Shown one piece after another: positions 49,272 to 62,752 of a stretch of DNA of 64,000 nt; the stretch's first letter is position 1, and every line of letters starts with the position of its first letter. The notes beneath the pieces were generated by a model. The model did no database searches. It was not told the DNA's origin and saw only the letters and a program-made list of their open reading frames with translations. This DNA is from Mastacembelus armatus (taxonomy: Eukaryota > Chordata > Actinopteri > Synbranchiformes > Mastacembelidae), in the NCBI RefSeq assembly GCF_900324485.2, contig NC_046649.1, positions 18,285,665 to 18,349,664 of the forward strand. The letters are read 5' to 3'. A program made the translations under genes and the position numbers.

Positions 49272-51730
49272 GGACTTTTCCACTAGCACTGCTCGGCTCT
49301 ATTCAACTCAACTAGGTTTTTTTGGTTTTCCATTAGAAGATAGTACCTGGCAGCAGGTACTTTTTAGTAAAACGAGCCGAGCTGATACTAAAATGTGACA
49401 TCTTCTTCTTTGGGGTTTTACAACAGACAACATCCAAAATAGTGCATTACTGCCACTGTCTGGGCTAGTCCATTTCTGAGATAGATCTTTCTGAATAACC
49501 CAGTGTCCTTTAAAAATTTAAAAAGCCACCATTTTCCTCTCCCACTTGACCCTACTTTTAAAATACTTCTCAATGACACGTCCTCCAGGCCTAGCTCCGC
49601 AGCTCAGTCTTTGTTCGGTGTAATTCCTGCAAGAGATTAAAACATGCTGCAATGTTTTTGGCTCCTAGTATTCTAGAAATAGGCCACTCTGGTGTTTACC
49701 TAAAATATACAAAGCGAGGAATGCATGGCCAATTCTTAGTCTAGACATAATGTCTTCCCTTCTTTTTAACCCCCCTCTTCTAAAACACTGTACCGAATCT
49801 GTCACTTTGCTGAATAGTGAAAATAAGTGCCTTCCTTTGCTCTCTCCCATATCTGTTACCATGTCAAAATGAATTAATTCCACACAATGTTCTTGCCCTC
49901 AGCTTTAGAAAGGTTTATGTTGACATCAGTGACATCCTTATCGGCAGCTTTCTTAGCCAACTTATCAACTTTCTCAATTGGAATGCCTATATGTGCTGGA
50001 ACCCAAAACAGTAAAACTTCAACACCCCTCCTTGCCACATCCCTGACTGCCAAAAGAGCATCATAAATAAGGTCTTGTTGACTGAGATGAACTTGTCTTA
50101 ATACTACTGATAGCTGACACAGTCACTACACACAACACTTTACAATTCAGTCCAATGAACTGCCATTAACTCGACAGTGATGAAAATTTGAGGTTCTCTT
50201 AAATGGTTGCATGTTCCATCCATGAACAATAAAAGCTGCCCCAGTAGCACCTGTTTCTTGATCCTTTGACCTATCAGTAAAGATTAAAGTGTGATCCTGA
50301 TCATTTTCAATTACGTGACACTGACATTCATAGACTAGATGTGCGACAGGATTTTCTGACTTGACCCCAAGCATCTCCAAAACAGGACAAAAGGTCTTGT
50401 CACGTACTGACAGTTCCTGTGCTAATGTCTCTCCTGTCCATCCAAAGCTTGGAAGTCACCTCCCTCTCCCAGCAATTGCAATTTTAACTGGATGATCATC
50501 CCTTTGACCCATCAAGTTAACCCAATAGCTAGCCAGAAGCTGCTTCCTACGTAAACAGAGTGTCATTTCCTCTGTTTCCACTTGCAGGGAACACACTGGG
50601 GATGAGCACACAGCACCTATACAAATCTTGAGTGCCTTAGATTGGGCTAAGTCCAACCAAGCCAAAATTGACTTGGAGGAAGATCCATAAACCAAACATC
50701 CATATTCCATTTTTGTCCTAATTAAATACACATAAATTTGTTTGAAAGAAGCTATATCTGTTCCAGCAAGACATCTTGTTATATTCATTACCCTTTTACA
50801 CTTGTCATTCTCCTTACCTATATGATCCCACCAGGTCTTGTCAAAAAACCAAGAAACGTAAAGCTTTTAACCCTCTCCAAATTCTTGCCATACAGTTGCA
50901 GTTTTTTCCTTCCTTCTTTCTAGTAAAATTCATAACTTTTGTCTTCTCAACAGAGAATCTATAACTACATTTCCTTCCTTGATCCTCCATTAGGGTTACA
51001 GTTTCCTGTACCTTCTTCACAGTATAGTTTACCTTCTTCTCCCTCTTCCATAAACTACCATCATCTGCAAATAACGATTTACCAATTCCTGGCTGAACAT
51101 TAGAAAAATATCATTAATCGTGTTAAAAAGCAATGGACTAATAACACTACCATGAGGTGTCCCATTTTCTCCTTCTGGAGATTTCTGGACATATTTTCAC
51201 CTGAATGCATCTGTTATTTAAAAAGTCAAATATTCCCTCCTATCCCTAGAGTGTGCATCTGGATTAAAAGTCCCTCCACCCATAACATATCATAAGCTTT
51301 TACCAAACGGAAGAATACTGCCGCCACCACAGACTCTTTCTTCACCTGTGCTTTCCTTATCTCATCCTCCAGACATACTATTGGATCAAAAATGTGACGT
51401 CAACGGACTGCTGGCCACTGATTGGCCAGAGAGTGACATCATCAGGAGACATAAAGCGCGCCACGTCCGAGAACCGAAGAATAAAAATTTTAAAAAAAAA
51501 TCGGCAACAGCGGCCGGTTGTTTTTTTTTTTTTTTTCATTTTTATCGTCTTTGGAGAGGTAAGAATACTCCCAGAACAACACCGTAGTCTAACGAGGACG
51601 CGCGAATGCGTGTGTCACGTACGTCACGGAAGTTCCGCTCCACCGTGCTATGACGGCCCCGCCCACGTTGAAATGGTACTTACTTTTAATGGTAAATGAG
51701 TAGAGCTAAAACTGTGTAATGGAAAAGTGG
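49272..51730. mobile_element. Short inverted-repeat DNA transposon, split by a LINE
   Basis: The left end reads ACTTTTCCACTAGCACTG then CTCGGCTCTA. The right end in reverse reads CCACTTTTCCATTACACAG then TTTTAGCTCTA, forming diverged terminal inverted repeats. The element's own sequence is about 49272-49402 plus 51389-51730; the middle is the inserted LINE. No transposase is seen, so it is non-autonomous. It sits inside the LTR fossil. Confidence 0.65.
49403..51388 (-). mobile_element. 5'-truncated I-group LINE with RT and RNase H remains
   Basis: Minus-strand non-LTR retrotransposon. Reverse transcriptase motifs are visible near 51110-51180 (NGTPHGSVISPLLFN) and 51040-51080 (LFADDGSLW). The RT C-terminal part is at 50456-50788 (MEYGCLVYGSSSKSILAWLD, LRRKQLLASYWVNLMGQ). 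An RNase H segment is at 50147-50380 (IFTDRSKDQETGATGAAFIV). An RNase H after the RT points to the I group (for example I or Nimb) rather than L1, L2 or RTE. There is no endonuclease part, so it is 5'-truncated, and the frame is broken in several places. It is flanked by AAAATGTGACATC (49390-49402) and AAAATGTGACGTC (51389-51401), a 13-bp target duplication with one mismatch. Confidence 0.82.
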
Positions 51731-52530
51731 CAAATGTGACTTGATAACTTTACCCTTCACAAAGCACCATGGCTACACACGATATAAACTGACTGAGGAG
51801 CACTCACACAAAAAGTAAGGCTAACACACAGAACACGTACTAGTTTATTTGTCCAAAAACACCACATAGCCTAGCCTAAACACAACTACTGCACAAAACA
51901 CAAGAAATGCGCTACAGTTCCCTACACACAATGTTACCACTGATTTACAAAATGGCGTCCTAACCAACCTACTCTAGAACGTGCCAGGCTCCTCTCTACC
52001 TTAAAAGTGTTTAACAAAATCTATCTAAACAAACTACACCTTCGTCAGCACGCAAGGGCCGCCCCATAAAAGTGGTGGTGGCCCACTTTACCAGACAAGT
52101 TTCAAAACAAAGTGCTAACTATTGTGGTAACAGTGACATGAACAACCAAACACTGAACATGGGTCTAGGGATATAAATCAGACTTACCAAGCTTTGAGGA
52201 GCCCCCATTATGTTAGGACTGACCCGAGAGGTCATAACATCGAGGAGGACAACACAGCATAAAGTTTAAACAACAAAAAAAAAGTATTTACTGAAAGAAA
52301 AAGGTCAAAACGCTATGACCCAAACAAAATGCAGGCCAGGCAGAGAGAGCATGGGCGGAGCAAGGCAGCGCTTGTGTAAGCCCAGCCCACACCTGGAGAC
52401 ACGTGATCTGCAAAAGTAGATATAGACAACAGAGAATGTGCACATACACAAGAATAAGTACATTCCCGAGATGGAACAGACCCAGCCTCCCCAGGCATTA
52501 TTTATCCCTAAAATACACTGATGCATAACA

Positions 52531-55500
52531 ATATATATGAGTCCTTATAGACAATTCTACTTTTATTATTAAAGGATTCACAAATATATTTTTGTTAATG
52601 CTTTCAATCTTACATTATAATAACAAACACTTTCCAGACATTTTTATTCTTAGACAAAAGAACAAAACGAGTGTGGAGGATGATCTGGGTTGCAGACTGG
52701 GTTGTTTCTGCTTTTTGGGTGATGAAACACTCATTAGTAGATCCAGGCTGCCCCCGGCCATGATCCAGAAGTTAGCCCACCAGCTACACCAAACGTTGGA
52801 GAGACCGACTTGGCAACACAGGGTGCTGTCCCAGATGTGGTGCAGCTGACAAATTCACTTCTTTATTTATTTATTTATTTATTTATTACTAAAAGAGAGT
52901 GAAAAGGGGCCAACAAAAGCAAAAACATCTCAGCCCACTGTGTCACACAATTTTACTAAAGTAGCGACAGCAATTAGTAATGTGGCTGTGTGTGACATAG
53001 TTTTTGTTTTGTATTTGTATGTTTCTATTATATCTAATGTGTTACAAAACAACTTGGCAAGAAGAGATGAGGACATTCACATTGGTTGATGAGTAATAGA
53101 AATAAAAGTTGTTGATTATTTAGGATTTTCTAACCTGAGATGACATAGGATGGAGTAAAATAGGATAGGATTCCTAAAATTAGTTTGGATTTGCTTCAGT
53201 AATACCTTTTGGGTTAGAATCCTACCTTCTAATCTTCTTAACTTAACTAGATAAGACGTTTGATAACAAGTGTTCTCACCAGTTTCTGCACAGAATTAAT
53301 CTGCCTTGTGTTTTCATTATATGAATATTCAGAGTTTGTTTTTCTGTCTACTAAATGCTAATGACACACTGTAGAAATGCATTATGTCACACCAGGTGGA
53401 AGCTGTTGCAGAGTAATACCACTTAGTTCCAGCAGTTCTTGAATTTCAGTAGACTTGGACAAAGTTCAAGCCTATACATGTCATGATTTCAGAATAAAAA
53501 GCACCTGATATGCATTGTTAAAAAGTAAAAGCCCAGGAATTAACTTCTTATGTCATTACTCAAGTGCCATTTAAGAATTCCTTAGGCACAGAGAACAAAT
53601 TACAACTGCTAACACTACACTCATTCCTCTTCATCACACAGTTGGCTCTAGTGTTATTAGTCTCTGAGCACTAAAGGGGAGTGCAAAATTCACATTACTG
53701 CCTCAGACGCCACATTTTTAGGACCTGCTATCACCTGTGAGTTGAAGCATGTTCGTAAAAGGCAGATCTGTAAATGAGTCATGGTGTTTTAGTTGACTTG
53801 GGACGTTTTGGCAACACTTTAAGGACAATCATGTCAAAAAGGATTAAGTTCAGAGGAAGATTTTGATAAAAGACTGTAATAAAAAAACTTAAAATGAGAA
53901 TTAATGGACTGCTCTGTTGGAGAAGGGGGAGTGGATGAGGAGCATTTGTTTTCATATCAGTGAAAAGAGTTAAATATATATCAAAGTCATACTATATTCC
54001 TACTTATGAGCAGCTTAGGTAAACAGCAAGGCCCACATAAAGAACAATCATCAAAATCAGAGTAACATTTATATGATCCACTATAAAGAATTTTTGATGA
54101 TTCTTTATTCGTGCCATTTTCTTCCTTACAAGGAATCAAATAATTTCTAAGAGGGCTGGGAAAATAAGAAGCACTGCAACTAACTATTTCTTCTATGAGG
54201 TATTTATGAGATGCGTCCTCCTTCAGGGTGGAAATGTTGTATAAATAACGTAAAATTACTAACCGGAATGAATGAGCAGCAGTCCAAACCCCCACTTATT
54301 ATGTAAATAAATAAATTACTCAAATTTCTGCACATTCACACTACATTTCATATGCGCTGAAATCATTCCCATCATTTTTCAGTAGCTCAGACAAACGTGT
54401 TAGCTGTTTGTTATGCATATAAAATAATTGCTTTATGATCTAGAGGCTGCATTAGAACTGTTTTCACTGCTATTTTTACTGAAAGCTTTGTTTTTGTACG
54501 GTCACACAATTTAGACTTCTTATCTTTCCTTGTATGTCAATTTCAGAGGAAAGCCTAACTACAGGAAATTGTTAAACTTTGTGATATAGCCGGCAACTAC
54601 CCTGGGGTCTCAGACCTAAAGGAATAAAAGTCTCATATTGTATTAATTGTGTGTTAGCTGGTTTGTGATATAATTTAGATAGAATAAAGAAAAATATGTG
54701 GCCCCACTCTGTTTTGATGAGATAATCTGAGATAATCTTTAATAATTAATTTATATGCTATTTATATTAGTCATCTTTTAAAATATGATAGGCATGACAT
54801 ACTGTATATAAATTGAACTACCAAAAGTAAGGATTAACTCCACCTTGACAGACAGCAATTAATGACCTACAATAACCCCCATTTATTTTTTTAATTGCCA
54901 TTCTTAGAATATTCCACAGGGGGGAGCTGTGAAGTGAAAAAGCTGAATTATCCTGAATATCTAATAGAATCTGTACTTTCCAATACTGCATGATTTATTT
55001 ATGAATTTTAAGTTTTTCTGATGTTGAAATCACAGTTCAACAGAAGTTCCAGCTCAATAATCTCATTATCATAAAGAGCAACAGGATATCTGCAAATGTT
55101 GAAATTACAGAAATCTATTTTTTGAGAAGTGACGAGATCATAAGGTGCCCAGATGCCAAAACATCTAACACAGGAAAGGAAATCTCTGGAAACAGTCCAT
55201 TTTAAGTATTTAATAATAAAGTGAAGGGTATGGAGCCCTCTTCTCTTATAATGTTATTTAAAACCAAGACTTAGATGGCCTTGATTATATTTATGTAGTA
55301 TGATGCACATGTTAGATTGCATTGTGCCAACTGTAATACTGAGGAATGTGTGTTTCAGTTTGGTGTAAAACATTTCAAATAAATTAAGTTATTGTAGCTA
55401 ACCTCTGTGTATGTGGTGGAGAAGGGGGACAGAGGTTGTATGCTTGAGCAAGTAAGTTGATCTGCAGGATCATCTGCAGGATCATCTGCAGGATCATCAC

Positions 55501-58500
55501 TTCCTTTAGCCCTCCAGCTCTATACCTAGCCCCACTTCTGCTTCCCCTCCTTCTAATTCCCTTATTCCATCAAATCCTGCCACTCCCAAACATCACCCCA
55601 CCCCAAAGCCCCTGCAAAACATTCATGCACATTACAAACTCTCCCAGGTTCACCAACAGTGAAAAATAAACAGCCTGGCAGGCACAGCCCTTTTTAATCT
55701 ACTCATTTGAACCTAAAACACCTTTATCCATCCAAACAGCTCTTCACAGAGACAGCTAACTTATACCCCTTGTCCTGTGTTCTGCTTTTATATCTACTGT
55801 CTTCTACCCAGTTTTGAGTAAGGTTCCAAGAGCCCCTCTCCCTCCCCCTCTCAGGAGGTAGTACAAACTAAAATAGACTGCCTGGTGACCTAAAGACATG
55901 AAAAACAGATTACAGAAGATCCTCTGTGCAACCACATTCACAGTAGCACTTGCTCACAGAATGGCCATCATTCTTTTCAAAAGCAGGGCTGGTACAACCA
56001 GTATCTTTTTTAGAAACACTTCTAAACCATGCAGCCTTCGCAAACTCACAGCAGACAGACAGTCAGAGAGCTATGCTGCTGTAGCTGCACCAGCAGCAGC
56101 CCCTCTGGACCCCATGAGATAAGAGATGTGGTCACCTTACTTTGCTCCAAACTATAATGAACACGGTGTAAGTGTCATAGGTGACAGTTCCCTTCTGAAG
56201 CACAAGATGTACACACTCAATGTCATTTTCTTCAATTATTTGAAGTGAATTATTAATGATCATGTAAGTTCAAAGCCTTTAAATATTTATGGTTGTGTAC
56301 CACAAAATGCACATGAATTATAAATGAACACGAGGAGTCAAGACATTACTATGACTTGTACACATCTATATCTGTTATAAAATGATGCATAAGATTTTTC
56401 CATGAAAACCACTCCTGCATAAATCTTATAATCTAATTAAAAATGTAACACATAATGTCTTAATGTAATCATTTCATTATAGAAAATGCAGCCAAAATGT
56501 TGATTTATCTTTGGAGAGTTCAGAGTTGCTCAGGAAGAGCAAAAACACCTGCTCGCTGCAGTTGTTGAGGCTCTTTTGGCCCTCCAGAGTCTCTGCTGCA
56601 TCCTCTCTCCTGCTATCTTCCTCTAAAGATGTCTGAATTCACCAACATGCTGCAGCTGGACATGGGAGGGGGCTGTAAAAGTTTGGCATGTTTATTGAAG
56701 ATCTTGTCAGTGCTGTTACCAATAACAGATGTCTTGTATATGCTGACACTATTATCCTCCAACATGCTACAGTGTTGACTAGAATATTTAGGGTGGGCTT
56801 CCTTTAAATTTCAAATCCATAATTTTATACAATTTTGTCAAACACCAACGCAAAGACAGCTGACGATTGAATCTGTGTCAGTGGCGGAACACACATAAAG
56901 GAGAGGAGATCGGGTCAAATGGGTAAAGCATCTTCTCCACTCAGTTTAAGCCCCATGTTGCTCCACTTACAATTTGGACTTCATTAACTCCCACTGGCAC
57001 AAAGTCTGACCTGCTATTGTCTCATCCCATAAAAACTATGTCAGGAAAAACAAATAACAGTAATGATTATTTCTTTGAAAATGTCAAACCACAGCCCACA
57101 AGTGTTATAAATTCCTGTAGATTAATCCTTTCTTGTGATCTAATGGCTGCCATGTGTTGTTACACAGTTTGCTTTTCTCACCCATGTTGCTATGATTAAC
57201 TAGCTATAGCCTTTTCACTCCTGCAGGTCTTCTGATTCACGCAGTGGGCGTGCAGATATTTTGGTTGAAGGCCATTAACAAGTAGCGGAAATTTCTGTTT
57301 ATATCAGAGGTAAAGTGGTTCTACTTTTATTGCAGTTAGAAACATTTAAAGCATGTTCTAGGTCCTCCACGTATAAAATATATGGAATTACAGAAAGAAA
57401 TACAATTTCCTGGAGGAATACTATCCTACCCTAAGTTTTCCTTGCCTCTTGTAACTGAAGAGAAAGTTGTGATTTCAAGGGGAAATTCTTTATATATTGG
57501 ATTTCATTGCATCCAAATGTTGGAGGGTAATGTGTCTTTGATGTGAGGGAGTCATGTGCTTCTTTGTTATTCCCATAGTTGGCTTTAAAATTTGAAATTG
57601 CTTAAAATACAAACTGCTGAAGTCATTTCTCCCCCACAGCTGTAGTAAATACAGTAAGTCACACTCAAACTGAAACATGTGCTCCACATGGCCAAGTAAA
57701 ACCCAAAGGGAAAGGATTAAGTTTTTGCTCACAAATATACAACAGCTATCCCAGTCCGTACAACACCCACATCATCCTGAGTGACCTGCCTCTGATCAGC
57801 TCTAAACTCAGATAACTCAATCTGACTTCTGTGTTACCTCCTGCAGTTGTGGTATAAACTCCAAGAGGTGGTGTTTCCTTATTGAAAGTGTGCAGGAAGT
57901 TGTGTAAGTTATCTGACCTTTGCCAGGATTTATTTCTCCCAGGGATAACAAACACTACATCTTCATGCATGTAAAACTCTGGAGGAGCCTGTCCTAACTG
58001 ATACTCAAGAGATAAAATATGTTGATAATATATTAAATTTAAGAAAATGTACATCAAAAGTGCAATCCTATGCTGTGAATGTGCATATTTTAACATGGGT
58101 GGGCTGAGAAGGAAGCAAACCCTTCACCCAACTTACAGTCCAATACCACCATTAGGCTACTCTTCATCAGACCGCCAGTATATACTGCACGTCATGATGA
58201 CTGGAAGTCAGTGGTGGCATGTTCTGGGCCCACATAAAACTCAAACCAAATATTGTTCTTGAATTACCTCCACATGAAAAGGTCATTTCCAAAACAGCGC
58301 AGTATATACTGTCTGTAACGCCATTGACATATGAAAGCTCTCCTACTCTAGTTTCATGGTTAGGTCATTTTTATGGCTGCAATTTAAAGCCAAATTCCTG
58401 CTCAGAGACTCACCCAGTATTGTATATTATTAAACATCCCAGTGCATTGCAGTCAATTGTAAATAGTTGTTAGCTGTTCTGATTAAACCACACAGTCTGC

Positions 58501-61500
58501 CTCTTCTGCTTTGCTTCCATTTAGATGTTGGAGAGGACTGTTCAATAGTTACAACTTTTCATATCAAACATTTTGACTTTCCCCAGCAGGAAAACCAAAG
58601 GTGTAATAATTAAATCAGTGATGGGTCTGTTAATGTGGGAATCCCGGTAAACCATGTCAGTGAGCCGGCATGCACAGCAACCAGGGCCCTGAACCTCACA
58701 CATATGAGAGGAATGCAGGTACAATTAATGACATCAATGATTGTATAGCTGCACTTACCTGCTATGGCATGTCGACATTTTATCCTGAGAAAAAGGCCTG
58801 TAGAGCCGTTTTCACTGGAAAAAACACGGAGTTATGCTCTTTAGTCACAAACATACAGTACTGTGGGTGTGTGCTCTTCTCAATTGATCATTAGTGGAAA
58901 TTACAACAATATGATTGTGTGCCTGTATATTAAGATTTATTAATCTGTATTTTTTTTTAAATAACTCTCCTACCTGTACCAGCATCTGCATCATACAGAG
59001 CAGTTTCCAGATCTCTCTTTTAAATTGCTGCTTCCAATGCAAAGGAGGCTAAATGTTTTTTGATTTTTTTTTTTTTTCACATTAAAGACATAGAAATACT
59101 GTTACACTTGATAATGGAGAGGTGTTCAGTACATATGTGAGTACATACAAATACAGTACATACATACAAATGTGTAAAAGAGAATCATTGTCACTGACCA
59201 ACTATAGCTAAGCTATTTTTATTATACTTGCAGGCCTAGTTTTCTACTGAACTGAATCTAGGAGCTTCATGTGGCAACAGAAGGAATGACAGTCCGATCT
59301 CTTCTGAGCTGCATAATGAAGTGTGTTTGATCTGATGCAGCCACTTAGGAAAAAAGTAAATAAACTACATTGAGGATTATTGAAATACACACAATGAAAG
59401 ATTTGAATCAGCAAAGTGTAATTTCCTCCTCAAATCTGTGTGTGGTTGCAGTTCACAAAATTGCCACCCATATTATATAAACTGTTCTAGTGTTGTGGGG
59501 ATGAAATCAACACAGCTACAGAGGTTGTCGTAAGTCAATTTAAAGATAAAGCAACTGTTATTGCACATTTCTTTGACAATGGTGAATAGTTATGTTATCT
59601 GCTCGTAGCCACTGACACAGCTTTTAACTAAAAATGCCAGTGACGATACTGATACTGCTCTTGCAACTGATTTGTTGGGGCAAAATACCAACCACTCTTT
59701 AGCAGAAAACAGTAGCAGAAGAAGAGAAGACTGAATTTTGAAGTGAAAATGAAATGACAGGAGATAATCCACTGCTGTCAACAGTTTTTTACTATGCAAA
59801 CAGTTCATAACTTCTTGTACATTATCAAGACTAACCAGACTGTTGCTTCTGGAAAGACTAACTGCCTCCAGTGTAATCTTTCAATGCTGTGACAGGCACA
59901 AAAAAAATCTCACCACCTTCATTGTATTTAGGTTCAGGCAGAAGTCCAAGGTTCGAAAACCTGGGTAAATCTAAACCTAAACCAAAACATTTTTTTTGTA
60001 AAACCAAAACTAAAAAGGCTCCTTTACAGTTTGTGAAAGTTTTGTAACTCATGAAGCTCCACGATGGCCTCGTAAATTCTCTCAGCTAAACTCAAAAAGT
60101 GTTGGGTGGTGAAGTCAAAATTAAGGTTGTTTATCTTTACCTTTGAGAAGTTTACTTTTTGTGGTACAATTTTCTGGTCCAGAGAAATGCATTTTTACAA
60201 AGAACAACATTCCCTAAAAGTCTTCCTCCAAAACTCCATAACCCAGAGGATGGACTCAGCAGGAATTGGGTCATTTCACTGGAAGTTTAAGAAAAGATAA
60301 GCTTGGTGTTTATGGATGGTCTTTCCCAATACATTCCCCAAAAACCCCATTTGTTAGTCTATCATTTACTTTCTGACTATCATGTACACAGTTAGCTAGT
60401 TTTAATAAAGTCCCAGTACTTTCCTGAAATAGCTGGGCATTGTAGTTTTTCATAAACATTTCCCAACATGGAATATTTTGGTGATTAGTTTGGATGAGCT
60501 AGTGAGGATTTCTGGCTGCTTAATAGTGTATGTAATGGAGTAAGAGCCCTCCTTTGTTTAAACTTCTTTTCTGTCAATAATTTGGAATGAGTAGCTGTGA
60601 CAGTCACATCCCCCACTGGTCTGTCAGAGAGAACAAGCTGTTATATAAATTATGTCATCACTGCTGTTAAGTACATTGGCTGCTGAGCTGCTTTTTAATA
60701 GATGACTTCAGGGAAAGAGCCTCACTGAATGAGCCAGCATCACAGAGAAATATTTACAGATTAGCATGACTAAGGTTCTGTGTTTTTAATCTAAATCATG
60801 ATTTATTTAGAATCCTTCTACCTTCTGCTGTAATTGTCAACTTTCCTCACAGGGATTACCTTTTCATAGTATTTCACTTCATTATTAACAGTGTCTGGTC
60901 AGATTTGAGTTTTATTATATATTTATTCATTTTAAATACAATCTGAATACAGAATATTTGACACCCAAAGATCAATAGTTTGGGAGCACATTCATACCTC
61001 TGAAATTACGTTTATTCAGCAGTCAATATAGAATGTTGGATAAAACATTTTTGGCACAGTTCCTTGATAATAAGCTGTCCCATTTCTGTGATCTAAATAA
61101 ATATGCAAAACCATAATTTACTTCCCAAATAAATACAATATAAACTATAATAAAGATGCACCGCATCCACGCCCTACACTCCACCTCCTCAGGAAAAAAA
61201 AAAAAACACTATTTATTGTACTTCAGGCAAACAGTTACAGTGGGCTCAAACCAAATAAAGACTGTTGAAGATGAAAAAGATGCTTCATAATTCAACAACT
61301 TATGTTTCTACCAGGTCTACCAGGCAATACAACAAGGAGGCATTCGATGGGCCAATAGAAGGCTGTACTGTGGGCTTTGGATTACATTAAGTTGCAGGGA
61401 TTTATGGAGGTTGCAAAGACACTTCCAGATCCTGATTCTACTTCATAATTGGTTTTCTGTCAGTGAGGAAATAAACATACCACTAGTGATCACTAGAATT

Positions 61501-62752
61501 TTTTTTTTCCACACTTAAGCTTCAGATTAGCAAAAAACGCTGACTGTAAATGTTGACAAATTGCATCCAGTGGTGATATTAAAGCAGGTTTATCACCTGG
61601 AATCTGAGACATGAGGTGATGTGAGTCTAGGTTTGTGAATTCATCATATGTGTTGAATTAGCCTGGTGTGTTTTGGCAATTGTTTGAGGGAAATAATTCT
61701 ACAGCATTATGGGTAATTACAATATTGGCTTATTTCGAAAGGTATAAATAAAACTTTTCTATGAAGAGCAGATGCGAGAAATGTTCATACTGGTCTCTTG
61801 CTAAAGTGAGTGTATTTATGTGTTTTGAAGCTGGTCCTCATAGTTAATCTATGCAACAACAATGCACAACACACGATAATTAAAGGTAGGTATCAAACCT
61901 GGAGCTATGGAAAAGAATTTGCATTCACTGTCAAACTTTTATCAGTAACACTTGTTGTTTTACCTGTGTAATAACACTGCAATCAGTAACAGTAATGCAT
62001 ACAAGCAGAGAAACTGGTCACAAAGTCATGGCCTATGATGACAACAATTCAACATAGTCTTAAGTCAATATACTTTCTGGAGACTGTTCATAAGACATTA
62101 TAATTAGTTCACTGGTTCAAACTAGAACCTAAAGTAAACATTGCTACATTATATGTATATTTAACTTCAGTTTGATTTATACGATTTGAAATTGATGCCT
62201 GATGCACTGTTTTTTGCTCAAAAAGTGATTTACTGTCATAATTAGAGTCATGTAAACTACACGAGTTGGACTTACTGACATATTAACATATGTGGACATG
62301 ATGTGTAGTAACAGCGATATTCTAGTCCACTATGGCTCATTATTATCATGAGCCTATAGCATATACTACTACTCCAGTGTGACATTACATGCTACCATAC
62401 ACTGTTGTAACACCACTGTTTACAGTGTTACTACACAGATAGAAAAGATAATGGTAAAAAATATTTTGGTATGAGAAATTTTTTTCTTTTACATGGAATC
62501 CACAGAAACACAGCACTTTTTATCTGTGTGATTTGGTCCCAAGTTGTGGTGACAGACACAAAAATCTTCTGTCAAAAAAAAAAAAAAAAAAAGCTGCCGT
62601 GGAGCAGCCATCAATGTGTTCCCATCCCTTCCTCATCTCCTTGAGTTCATATTCCACAGTTTGCTCTGTTTGTCTTTTAACACCAGAAATGTCAAGCTCT
62701 TTTAACAGAGGCTGACTGCAGCAGAAAGAAATATCTTGTCCATTTCTTTGGG
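52531..62752. other. 10-kb gene desert between the repeat block and nrtn
   Basis: AT-rich non-coding sequence. It holds a TTTA microsatellite (about 52860-52890), a 12-base unit repeated three times (GATCATCTGCAG, about 55459-55497) and scattered short AT repeats. The longest reading frames lack family features. The right part should include the nrtn 3' UTR. I recognise no gene. Confidence 0.4.

Larger units (their letters stand above)
46700..52530 (-). mobile_element. Decayed Gypsy-type (Metaviridae) LTR retrotransposon fossil
   Basis: Minus-strand fossil. Parts seen: one LTR at 52211-52530 (begins TGTTA, ends TAACA), followed by a primer-site-like TGGGGGCTC; gag-like remains at about 47.9-48.9 kb, including a SCAN-like segment near 48081-48350; a protease-region remnant near 47.3-47.6 kb with NMILGNDLAGG; and an integrase zinc-binding remnant near 46.74-46.9 kb with CHVCQMAGKPNQ. 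The reverse transcriptase and RNase H part and the second LTR were not recognised. It is broken many times over, with at least one large internal loss, and was later split by the DNA transposon and LINE described separately. It looks old. Confidence 0.75.

Noticed and set aside
51348-51699. Plus-strand ORFs in the right half of the split DNA transposon
   Set aside because: They lie in transposon sequence with a poly(T) run and show no transposase motif.
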